From positions 1 to 13,270 of the forward strand of contig JAAAVE010000459.1 of the NCBI GenBank assembly GCA_015679605.1: a DNA stretch of 13,270 bases. The letters run 5' to 3'. The stretch's first letter is position 1, and the number at the start of each line of letters is the position of its first letter. The notes below the pieces were generated by a model. That model made no database searches. It saw only the letters and a program-made list of their open reading frames with translations, and was not told where the DNA came from. Position numbers and translations under genes: made by a program. This DNA comes from Podila epigama (Eukaryota; Mortierellomycota; Mortierellomycetes; Mortierellales; Mortierellaceae). Positions 1-6,962 of the stretch are shown piece by piece.

Positions 1-185
1 ATAGAACCAGCTTCAGGCATCGAAGCGTCACTCCATACAATGAAATGGAGATCATCATATGAACACGTGACATGCTTTTAATAGTTGCCACGCGTGAAAC
101 CCAACAACCATTTCAACTTGGCATTGATATCATCTTTTCACTTTTATCGTTTCTTTTCATTTCACAATTGTCATCCACAATAACA
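1..185 (+). promoter_or_regulatory. Putative promoter/leader of the acidic-protein gene
   Basis: This is non-coding DNA immediately before the ATG at 186. It carries an E-box-type CACGTGA at 64-70 and a MluI cell-cycle-box core ACGCGT at 90-95, 20 bp apart. In fungi these motifs are typical sites for bHLH factors and for MBF-type factors respectively. Whether they act here is inference from sequence alone. A T/C-rich stretch (about 130-165) followed by CACAATAACA just before the ATG looks like a normal fungal transcription start and leader. Confidence 0.3.
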
Positions 186-1312
186 ATGACAACCACACTT
201 CGCCAAACGTCTCTCAAGAGGCCCGCGCCTTTCCCCCCCACACCTCGCCTACCGCCACCAGGTAACGAACCAACACCATAAACAAATTATCCATTTCGTT
301 TTATAAACTTGGCATGATTCTTTCAACTCTGAACACTGAACATACATTTTATGCATTGAACAATCTTTTTTTTTTTCTTGCATATGCTTTATTTCCTTGA
401 AAAGACTTTTTCCATTCCTTGAACAATCTTCTTCTGTTCACTGAACAGGATTCTTCTGAACATTGAACAGGCTTCTTCTGTTCCTTGAACAAGCTTTTTT
501 CCATTTTTTTTTATTTTTTTTTTTGAAGACAACGACTGTACCTCTCGAATGAACTTACAGGTCCCTGTCAAGTACCTTGATACTAACCATTGAACTCTCT
601 GTCTCTCTCCTTTCAAACAATACCTCTCAATGTAGCGCCACTATGGCGTCTGGTGGCGGTAGAGATACCGCACCATCCAAGGTGGCGGCGGCCAGTGGCC
701 CTGGAGGAAGAGGAGGAAGAAGACGAAGATGAAGATGAAGACGAAGAAGAAGTAGAGGAGGAGGAGCAGGGAGAGGAAGAGGAAGAAGATGATTCTGAAT
801 ATGAAGAAGAAGAAGAAGAAGAGGAAGAGGAGGAGGAGGAAGAAGAAGAAGAAGAAGAAGAAGAAGAAGAAGAAGAAGAGGTGGTGGAAGTGGAGCTGGT
901 GGTGGAGGAGGGGCCAGCCCCCACTCCTATCCCCACCCAACAACATTATGTTTTCTTTTTTTGCTAATATTCTTCTACGCATTTCGACCGTTATTTTTCT
1001 TGCAACATTAAATTTAAATTTGCTTAAATTTACAGTCTGACAGGTATGATCAATGTGTTTAATGTGTGTCTTGCTTTCTTTCTTGTATTTTTATTTTTAT
1101 TTTTTTATTTTTTATTTTTTATTTTTGCACAGGAGATAGCGAATGCTCCAAAAGAAGAATCAGGTATGCCGTATGTGCTCCATTTGACAGTGCTTTATTT
1201 GTCTAAGCTATCTTCCTGATACACTGACTACCTAATACACTGTCTGTCTTTCTCTTACTGTAACATGAGTGCAGACCTAGTTGCGATACCGTCGGTCGTA
1301 CAAGAGGAATAA
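186..1312 (+). CDS. Tentative multi-exon gene for a highly acidic poly-Glu protein
   Basis: Not recognised; this is a tentative gene model. Proposed exons are 186-261 (MTTTLRQTSLKRPAPFPPTP..., basic and proline-rich), 636 to somewhere between 880 and 949, 1133-1163 and 1275-1312. The first intron (262-635) has a GTAACG donor, a perfect TACTAAC branch site at 581-587 and a TAG acceptor. It joins in phase to the frame that reads about 59 nearly uninterrupted Glu/Asp codons (704-880). Every GT that could end this exon (the GTG codons at 881, 884, 890, 899 and 902, and GTT at 950) lies in phase 0. Joining any of them to 1133 gives the tail EIANAPKEES|DLVAIPSVVQEE and a stop at 1310-1312. The 1164-1274 intron has a good GTATGC donor and GCAG acceptor. 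The weak point is the donor after the acidic tract, for which no strong consensus exists. The product would be roughly 130-150 aa, perhaps a nuclear acidic protein; no domain is recognised. It could instead be a non-coding transcript with a GAA repeat. Confidence 0.35.
395..505 (+). repeat. 22-bp imperfect tandem repeat, five units
   Basis: Five consecutive units of 22-23 bp lie at 395-416, 417-439, 440-461, 462-483 and 484-505. They share a pattern close to TTGAACAGGCTTCTTCTGTT. Units 2 and 4 contain GAACA...TGTTC arms, so each can fold into a small hairpin. A related but longer unit begins near 353. The array lies wholly inside the proposed first intron of the acidic-protein gene, upstream of its TACTAAC branch site. 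Confidence 0.75.
704..880 (+). repeat. GAA/GAG trinucleotide tract (poly-Glu frame)
   Basis: This is a purine-only stretch of about 177 bp made mostly of GAA and GAG with a few GAT/GAC/GTA/CAG triplets. The last third (about 840-880) is almost pure GAA. In the frame supported by the upstream intron it encodes Glu/Asp; in the other two frames it reads Arg- or Lys-rich, and the Arg frame is broken by TGA. Strong purine asymmetry over this length is also compatible with triplex (H-DNA) formation. Confidence 0.8.
1036..1043 (+). other. Possible 8-nt microexon
   Basis: The eight bases TCTGACAG are flanked by TTTACAG on the left and GTATGAT on the right, which are good acceptor and donor sequences. 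Including it after a phase-0 exon would create an early in-frame stop in the next exon (TCT GAC AGG AGA TAG). If used, it would therefore switch the transcript to a truncated product or a decay target. It may equally be a decoy acceptor within a single longer intron ending at 1132. Confidence 0.25.
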
Positions 1313-2279
1313 TCTGAAGACGTTCGTATGGATTGTGGGAGCCCAAGAATGCCCTCAACAGCAAAAACCAGTCCTTGTGCTGTGTCCTCTGATGTAGCCC
1401 GACCATCAGAGAACAGAACAGAGAACACGAAAAGGTCGAACGCGTTGGATGTTGGAAAGGGGTAGAAAGCCTATGATATTGCAATGTGCCTGAAAAAAAG
1501 AGCCCAAAGAATAAAATCTTTCTTGGAAGAGGAAAAAGAATGTAAAGTGGCCCTTTTCATTTTCTTTGTCCATGCACATTCACCACATTCATCTTTCTTC
1601 CAAACATACTGTCTCCTGCCCTTCAGTCCGTCCTCATACCAGTATTGAGTCTTCCTTGCCCGCAGTTCGATCAACTTGGTAGACTAGCATTGTGTCAACA
1701 TAAAGTGGCACGGACAAGGCAAATGCCGCGATAAACTCCAATGAAGACCACGACTGTCGCAATCACTTCCCGCTCTGCAAACCATGAGATCGGGAGGGAC
1801 CCGTTCAATCGGCTAGATCAAAAGAAAGCAGATTACAAATGACAAGATGTTTCTGCATTTATGAAGATTTAGGCAACGAACCTGACGTAACAATGAAAAA
1901 TGACGCGAGATTAGTGGCCAATGGGGAATGTGGTTAATGAAGGCGAGCGTGGTGAACGATAATAACAATGATGATAGAAAGAGGACGGAAGGCAAGGAAG
2001 GGGTCTAGACTGTTCGAAATGGAGAAGGCTGGGTAAGAACTGTAAAAACTGTAATAGCGATAAAGTGGACATCAAAAGCAAATTCATATAGCCCCCTTAA
2101 GAAAGGATACATGTCCCTTTTTAAAGCAAGAGTTTATCCACATGGTCTTTGATCCTTTTTCTTTTGTTTCTTCCATCATTTCCCAACTCAACACATCTTT
2201 GTCCATTTTCTCTTTTCCATCATCATCATCATCGTCGCCAGCTGGCCAACTCACTGTGAACAGCACTCTTTTACCCTAG
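1313..2279. other. Intergenic stretch without a convincing gene
   Basis: This holds the probable 3' end of the acidic-protein gene, with a polyadenylation-type AATAAA at 1510-1515, followed by the promoter side of the small membrane-protein gene. Short minus-strand open frames at 1203-1484, 1471-1674, 1813-1995 and 2084-2266 have no recognisable domain, signal or splice support. A short CAT/ATC microsatellite lies at about 2217-2233. No tRNA, repeat family or transposon end was found. Confidence 0.5.
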
Positions 2280-2347
2280 GTGAATATAATATACGGCGCT
2301 AGTACATTGTCTGTCGATAGGTTAGACCGTCATACTAACCCTTTTAG
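2280..2347 (+). other. 68-nt intron in the 5' leader of the small membrane-protein gene
   Basis: The donor is AG|GTGAAT, a perfect TACTAAC branch site lies at 2333-2339, and the acceptor TTTTAG ends at 2347, 8 nt after the branch site. The upstream exon ends CCCTAG. In the frame leading into the ATG at 2375 this puts a stop codon right before the junction, so the intron interrupts untranslated leader rather than coding sequence. The spacing and the perfect branch site make it a convincing, very compact fungal intron. Confidence 0.65.
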
Positions 2348-2374
2348 AAGTTTCGAGTCACCACAAGACAGGCA

Positions 2375-2647
2375 ATGGACAAGTTTAAGGTACTTACGCT
2401 GGTCAACTTCGTAATCGGATCCACCGCTTTGTCCTTTCAAGTGGGGGTTTTGTACCCCTGGCACCATCAATTGGATGGCGACTTCAAGGAACTGGAGAAA
2501 AAGCAGGAGAGTCGCTTGCAATTGTTCCATGACCGCAAATGGGAAAAGTTGAGAGAAATTGACTCGAAACTGGACTCGTTAGTGAAGCAGTTGGGCGAGG
2601 CCAACAACCATCTTCACCAAGATGCTAATCCCCAAAGTCATCAATGA
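2375..2647 (+). CDS. Small single-pass membrane/coiled-coil protein, unknown family
   Basis: A 90-aa protein in one coding exon. Residues 3-5 are basic (KFK), residues 6-27 form one hydrophobic, probably membrane-spanning segment (VLTLVNFVIGSTALSF...), followed by the turn YPWHHQLD. Residues 36-75 are a charged amphipathic helix (FKELEKKQESRLQLFHDRKWEKLREIDSKL), likely coiled coil, and the tail is N/Q/H-rich. The layout (tiny, one N-terminal TM segment, C-terminal charged helix) resembles small inner-mitochondrial-membrane assembly factors, but I cannot name the family, and mitochondrial location is only an inference. The start is supported by the preceding leader intron and the lack of an upstream in-frame ATG. 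The gene stands alone, 676 bp before the next open frame. Confidence 0.7.
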   Translation: MDKFKVLTLVNFVIGSTALSFQVGVLYPWHHQLDGDFKELEKKQESRLQLFHDRKWEKLREIDSKLDSLVKQLGEANNHLHQDANPQSHQ

Positions 2648-3322
2648 TTCACATGACTCTTTCACGGATTTTTACAGTTTTTAATATCATGTACTGAACC
2701 GCTCGAGTACTAGCAGTGTTAGAATGGGCAAAGTGACTGACTGACTGTATCTTGGAGCATTGTCACCCCCCCACCTCGGCTCCACCGGAAGGCAATAGGC
2801 TACCTTATAGACGCAACCTTATATCGTCATCTTGTATCTTGATGACAACATTAACCCATAGAACCCCAAAACTTGTATTAAAGACTGCTCAGATTTATGT
2901 TATGACTCTGGTATATGGAAGAAGGGAGTGATGGTAGTAAATCTTGCAGAACATGCCAAGATACACGAGTGGGGCGAAGTGCGCGTGTTTGTTTGTGCCA
3001 AAGAGGTAGCGAGTAAAGTGCCCAAGTAAGCAAGCCTATTTTATTGTTATTGCTCCACTGACTCTACTCTACAACGAACAGTGAGTGTATGTGGTTGAAA
3101 AGACCTTGGCTGTTTTTTTTGCCAAAGTGGGAATGGGAACATGTGCAAGTTTTTACAGTTTCCACCATGGTTGGTGAAAAAACACTACAAACACTACACG
3201 CAAGCATTTCAGGAGGGTTTATCGGCAAAAACAGGGGAGAATTGCAAAAAAAATTTTCTTTTCTATTTATTTTTACGCCATGTTTATCCGGTCAAATGTG
3301 AGTAATACACAATAATCATATG
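2648..3322. other. Intergenic region before the AP endonuclease gene
   Basis: This contains the 3' untranslated region of the small membrane-protein gene, with a weak polyadenylation-like TATTAAAG near 2877, and the upstream region of the AP endonuclease. A plus-strand open frame at 3089-3301 has no recognisable content. No RNA gene or repeat stands out. Confidence 0.5.
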
Positions 3323-3324
3323 AT

Positions 3325-3522
3325 ATGAGTACGAGTTGGTCACTGTTGCCACCAATCCTGCGCCACGCTCGATGCCGCGCTCGCACCCATTGCGTCGCCA
3401 ACATTCTCAGCGCAACAACAATCAAAACAACAACAACAAGAAAGACAGCAAGCAACAACATCAATCTCTTCTCTTCATCATTCACTTGTCAACGTCGTCT
3501 CAACAAGTCAAGTCCATTCATC
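3325..3522 (+). other. In-frame N-terminal extension of the AP endonuclease; possible mitochondrial presequence or 5' leader
   Basis: An ATG at 3325 is in frame with the main start at 3523 and adds 66 residues with no stop. The extension has no Asp or Glu and about ten Arg/Lys, rich in Ser/Thr/Ala/Leu, with an early stretch LLPPILRHARCRARTH. That is the composition of a mitochondrial targeting presequence. Against this, 3415-3522 is a G-poor CAA/TC-rich stretch typical of a fungal 5' leader, which would give such a composition by chance. The ATG at 3325 has G at -3 and A at +4, a weaker context than the ATG at 3523. An out-of-frame ATG at 3371 would hinder use of 3523 by long transcripts. Confidence 0.4.
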
Positions 3523-4939
3523 ATGGTCACTCAACGCACCACGGCCATAAGGGCATCAACACGTACATCTGCCTCAAGAATAATTCAAACCACCATAAAG
3601 ACAACAGAACATGGTGAGGATCCTCAGATCGCCACTCCTGCCATTGCCCAAAATACCACTACAACGACAAAACGAAAGAGAACAACTGCACAAGTCGATA
3701 GCGTCCAGGACGCAGCGCTTGGTAGCAGTGCGAGTAAGGAGAACGAAGCAGACAACGTTCATTCTGATGATTCCAAGATGGAAGAGGGCAGTGTCGCCAA
3801 GCGTCAAGCAACCTCCACCAAGACCTCCATGGAGACTGTCATTGATTCCAAGTCATCAGTCAAAGTGGTGGAGACTGCCGCTGTAACAGCCCCACCCCCA
3901 AAACTTCTCAAGAGCGGCTCCAAGACCCCCGTTCGCACAGATGCACCCACGAACTTGACGATGCCGAACCCGTTAGTCTTGCCTCCCACACCAGAAGGCT
4001 GTGTCAAGCTTGTATCATGGAACGTCAGTGGTCTAAATGCATCGCTCAAGAAGGTACTTTTAATAATTAATTAGTTGGTTGTTTAAATGTTTATTTTGCT
4101 CCTATCATGCTGAATGATCAGCTTGCACCTTGAGCCGTCACCCCGTCCATTCATCACTATTTTTTTTTTTTTTTTTTTTTTCACCGGATTTTCCCAACCA
4201 GGGCTTCAAAACGTACATCAATGCTGAGAATGCGGATGTTATCTGTATTCAAGAACACAAGGTCAACCAACCGCTCATGAATCTTGTTGACCCCAAGACG
4301 TACCCATTCTCGTGGTGGGGATTTGAAAGTGAGAAAAAGGGCTACGCAGGCGTCGCCATCTTCTCAAAAGTAAAGCCACTGGCTGTCACTGCAGGATTGC
4401 CCACCCATCTAACACCTGCCGTCACCAAGGGCCGCGTCGTCACCCTCGAGTTTTCATCTTGTTTTCTTATTGGCTGTTATGTCCCTAATGCAGGCCAGGG
4501 CCTTGTCAGGCTTCCAGAGCGCATGGTCTGGGATGTAGCCATGAAAGACTGGTTGGCGCAACTGAAGAAAAAGGGCAAGCAAATCATCTGGACTGGCGAT
4601 CTTAATGTCTGTCATCAGGCCATAGACCTACGCAACCCAACGACCAACACAAAGTCTGCAGGATTTACGATTGAGGAGCGGAATGGCTTCTCGGCAATTT
4701 TGGATGAGGTTGACTTGGTCGATACCTTTCGCGAGATACATGGAAATGAAGGCGTTAGACAGTACTCGTATTACTCTTACCGATTCCAGTGCCGGCTCAA
4801 GGGCATTGGTTGGCGCTTGGATTACTTTGTCACGGATAAGGAGATGGCCAAACGTGTACAAGAGAGTGTCATCCGCGAGGAATGCTATGGAGCCAGTGAC
4901 CATCTGCCTATAGTGCTCGTTGTGAAAGGAGATCTGTAA
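3523..4939 (+). CDS. AP endonuclease, exonuclease III/APE1 family
   Basis: Cuts the DNA backbone 5' to abasic sites in base excision repair (EEP-fold hydrolase, Mg-dependent). Exons 3523-4053 and 4202-4939 are joined in phase 0 across a 148-nt GT-AG intron, giving 422 aa; human APE1 has 318. Residues 1-155 are a low-complexity, Ser/Thr-rich tail with a likely nuclear signal KRKR at 50-53. The catalytic domain runs about 160-422: SWNV (N167), CIQEHK (E195, metal), YVPNAG (Y270), GDLNV (D310, N312), GWRLDYF (D384) and SDH (D410, H411). All core catalytic residues are present. The usual Asp after SWNV is Ser, and the two DNA-inserting positions of human APE1 (Arg177, Met270) appear as Q276 and R371. 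ATG 3523 was chosen for its strong context (A at -3, G at +4) and leader-like upstream sequence; an in-frame start at 3325 is possible. The gene converges with the ZFAND1 gene. Confidence 0.9.
4160..4181 (+). repeat. T22 homopolymer in the AP endonuclease intron
   Basis: An uninterrupted run of 22 T lies 20 nt before the acceptor AG at 4200-4201 of the intron 4054-4201. It is in the position of the polypyrimidine tract but is far longer than needed. Similar runs occur at 6287-6311 and 7369-7390. Confidence 0.9.
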
Positions 4940-4983
4940 ATGCGTCGTAGGATCGTTCACAATTTAGGAGTGGCGTACTTGTG

Positions 4984-5008
4984 CTCTCTTAAAAAAAAAA
5001 AAAGAGAG
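4984..5008. repeat. Inverted repeat with A-rich loop between convergent genes
   Basis: CTCTCTT at 4984-4990 and AAGAGAG at 5002-5008 are exact inverted copies flanking a run of A (13 A in all, 4991-5003). It sits just past the AP endonuclease stop and about 40 bp before the polyadenylation signal of the opposing ZFAND1 gene. It could form a short hairpin in either 3' untranslated RNA. A function is not established. Confidence 0.5.
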
Positions 5009-5047
5009 AAGGTTCAACTTTTGTAAAAATCGACCACGTTGAAAAGA

Positions 5048-5053
5048 TTTATT
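5048..5053 (-). terminator. Polyadenylation signal AATAAA of the ZFAND1 gene
   Basis: AATAAA on the minus strand, 68 bp downstream of the ZFAND1 stop codon (5122-5124). This is the canonical hexamer in a plausible position for 3' end formation, in the 182-bp gap between the two convergent genes. Confidence 0.6.
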
Positions 5054-5121
5054 CACTATTACTATTGGTCTATTTGCGTACACCTTGAGGAGTCTTAAAG
5101 GAACGTTGGCTACATCTATTG

Positions 5122-6591
5122 TTATTCTGAAAGCCAAGCATGGTTTGCCGGTGCGAGATACAAAATGTCACCACTCTCAACCTTGCCAATTGCTTGAAGC
5201 CTGTCCTGCATTGCAAGCAGCTCAGGCATATCTTCGGCTTCCTTAGCGTGAAAGATGCTAAAGCGCTATCATCATTTCAATAGGAAGAGAACCTGTAGTG
5301 TCAGTGCCGGGAACGGGTGTTGGAAGGCGCGATAATAGCACGACGGATCCTCTTTGCTGGCTCCATCTCGTTGATTACCTTTTTAGCGTCAAACGGTTCA
5401 TTTTTGGGTATTGTAAATTTGAGCCATTCCACAATTTTGTCTAAAGAATGGCCAACAGTCCAGGTCTACAAATACCAAAATATTTAATTTGCTGGTCAAA
5501 AACATCACAACCTACCCAACTCGTTGACTTGTTGAAGCGATTTATAAAAAATTGACCATAGCTATTCGGATGAAACTGACCTTGTTCACATAAACTGCCT
5601 TCTCATTTAGTTGTGGAAACGTTGGCGATCTGATATGAAAGTAAAGCCTGGATGTCATTGGGATCGTGTCCTCACCTTGAGAATTCTTTTTCATCTTCAT
5701 TAGCGACACCACCCGCGAGGCCTTCTTAACCTTTGGTGGTGGTGGCGGTGCTGCTGCGCTGTTAGATGTAGCCTGTTCAGATGATTTAGGCATTGCGGCT
5801 GATGCACTTGACCTTTTGGCAATGTTGGCTTTAGCCTCTGCAATAGCTGCCCTTGCCTGCTCTGCCTTGGCCTTGATCGAGGCCGCCTTGTCCTCCGACG
5901 TCAATGTTGTAGCTGACTTTATTGCAGACGACGTCGTGGCTGTTACTGAGAATGCATTGCTGATTGCCTCCTTCCTCTTTGCCAATTGATCCTCGGCGTC
6001 CTTCACTGCCATTTGTTGCTCTGATAGCTTTGAACAGGCATGGTCTGCTGGGTGCCTATGACGGAGACAATACACTTTAGCGCAGCCACCAGGCGGCTGC
6101 TCGCATTTTTGTACAACCCGATCGCGTCTCCCACATCCTTGCCGAGCACAAAGAACAGCGATCGATTGGACTGCAGGCAGAAGGTGGAGACTACAGGCGC
6201 GATCCAGATGTTCCTGGAGCTATACGAAGAGGAGAGTTTGGATTAGTTGGTATGAAACACTTTTCATCTTTTGACAGACTATGAGATTTTTTTTTTTTTT
6301 TTTTTTTTTTTGCCCTTTTCCCTTTTCCCTTTTCCCTTTGCCCTTTGTCCTTTGTCGTACATAGCCTGCTGGATCGCCTCCCTTGGGTGTGAGTAAAAGA
6401 CGATCGCATCGTGGGCAGAGCTGGACAGAACTTGAAGCTGCCTCTGCCTGCCATGGTACACAAGCATGGGAAGGTGGAAGGCGATGAGTGGAGCAGAAAG
6501 TAAGAGTGCAGAAGGGGCATTGAAATGGGAGGAAAGACAGTGACTGACATGATGCATTGGCACAATGTCCTCCAATTGATGGGAACTCCAT
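5122..6591 (-). CDS. ZFAND1: AN1 zinc finger/ubiquitin-like protein, ZFAND1/Cuz1 homologue
   Basis: Family members recruit Cdc48/p97 (through the ubiquitin-like domain) and the proteasome (through the AN1 fingers) during arsenite and protein stress. Minus-strand exons 6591-6361, 6219-5581, 5465-5379 and 5265-5122 join in phase 0 throughout and give 366 aa; human ZFAND1 and yeast Cuz1 have about 270. AN1 finger 1 spans C10-C44 (C10, C15, C25, C28, C33, H36, H42, C44). A C2HC motif follows (C59, C62, H81, C86 in LQEHLDRAC, split by intron 1). AN1 finger 2 spans C101-C139 and ends CLRHRHPADHAC; the usual C-x2-C is C116-x6-C123. Residues 140-265 are a helical Lys/Ala/Glu linker with a poly-Pro run, expanded relative to relatives, and include SRVVSLMKMKK. 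The ubiquitin-like domain is 268-360 (RLYFHI...TWTVGHSLDKIVEWL...GDILYLAP). The start fits the family N-terminus (MEFPSIGGHC). Introns are 141, 115 and 113 nt. Confidence 0.9.
6287..6355. repeat. T25 run plus TTTTCCC heptamer repeat inside ZFAND1 intron 1
   Basis: The plus strand shows 25 consecutive T (6287-6311) followed by a run of CCCTTTT-type units that decay to CCCTTTG and TCCTTTG towards 6355. The ZFAND1 gene reads the other strand, so its intron 1 (6220-6360) contains GGGAAAA repeats followed by A25. The tract is strictly strand-asymmetric (pyrimidine on plus) over about 69 bp. Confidence 0.85.
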
Positions 6592-6794
6592 GGAAACAAA
6601 AGTGAAAGACTGGATTGACTGGATTGTTGAACGAATCCCCGAAATACAACAGGCACAACAACCTTATCTTTTGAGTCCCTCTCGTGACGCGCGTTGAGAC
6701 TCGTCTCACAGCAAAAAAGTTACTTGTGAATAATTTTATTTGAATGTTTAAATAAAATCGTAAATAAGAAGATCCTTTTAACGCCATTTGTGTT

Positions 6795-6812
6795 CACACA
6801 CACACACACACA
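6795..6812. repeat. (CA)9 microsatellite
   Basis: Nine perfect CA units in the arrestin-side leader region, followed after about 28 bp by further CA/CT-rich sequence. Length polymorphism between strains would be expected. Confidence 0.9.
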
Positions 6813-6864
6813 CCAATAAACAAAGCCGTTCTCTTTTGCACACACACTCTCTCACACTCACACT

Positions 6865-6936
6865 CACATTCACACAATCACTCACATTCACACAATCACT
6901 CATTCTCTCACAATCACTCACACTCACACACTCACT
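6865..6936 (+). repeat. 18-bp tandem repeat, four units, in the arrestin leader
   Basis: Units lie at 6865-6882, 6883-6900, 6901-6918 and 6919-6936. The first two are identical (CACATTCACACAATCACT) and the last two are diverged copies. The strand is devoid of G across the whole array. The array ends 26 bp before the arrestin ATG, so it is probably in the 5' untranslated leader, where a G-free, unstructured leader would favour ribosome scanning. Confidence 0.8.
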
Positions 6937-6962
6937 CATTCTCACGGACATTTGCTATCAAC

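Larger units (their letters stand above)
6592..6962. promoter_or_regulatory. Divergent promoter shared by ZFAND1 and the arrestin gene
   Basis: These 371 bp separate the two start codons, which point away from each other. Near the middle a 14-bp inverted repeat, TGAGAC-TC-GTCTCA (6695-6708), lies beside CGTGACGCGCG (6683-6693). It is followed by an AT-rich stretch (6721-6770) and then, on the arrestin side, a CA/CT-rich leader (6795-6950). The palindrome is a plausible dimeric factor site; its binder is unknown. Confidence 0.55.

Noticed and set aside
643-720. Plus-strand frame starting ATGGCGTCTGGTGGC giving a Gly/Arg-rich peptide
   Set aside because: It looks protein-like (GGRGGRRRR), but it hits TGA stops inside the repeat and is out of phase with the first exon's splice junction.
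613-982. Minus-strand open frames with poly-Ser and poly-Phe across the GAA tract
   Set aside because: They are translations of the complement of the GAA/GAG repeat; the plus-strand acidic frame is the one supported by an upstream intron with a TACTAAC branch site.
1203-1674. Two neighbouring minus-strand open frames (93 and 67 codons)
   Set aside because: No domain, no shared frame, no convincing splice link, and the first overlaps the proposed last exon of the acidic-protein gene on the other strand.
2830-2950. Possible C/D box small nucleolar RNA (TTGATGA near 2839)
   Set aside because: No matching D box CTGA at a suitable distance and no terminal stem were found.
3089-3301. Plus-strand open frame of 70 codons before the AP endonuclease
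   Set aside because: Composition is that of random AT-rich DNA and it has no recognisable motif or leader features.
6279-6415. Possible frameshift in ZFAND1 because a neighbouring frame reads HPREAIQQAMYDK
   Set aside because: The frame CPRCDRLLLTPKGGDPAGY ends at a GTACGA donor and joins in phase to LQEHLDRAC, so no frameshift is needed.
6191-6787. Long minus-strand open frame (198 codons) covering ZFAND1 exon 1 and its intron
   Set aside because: It is a shadow frame; the correct frame shows the AN1 Cys/His pattern and splices in phase into the next exon.
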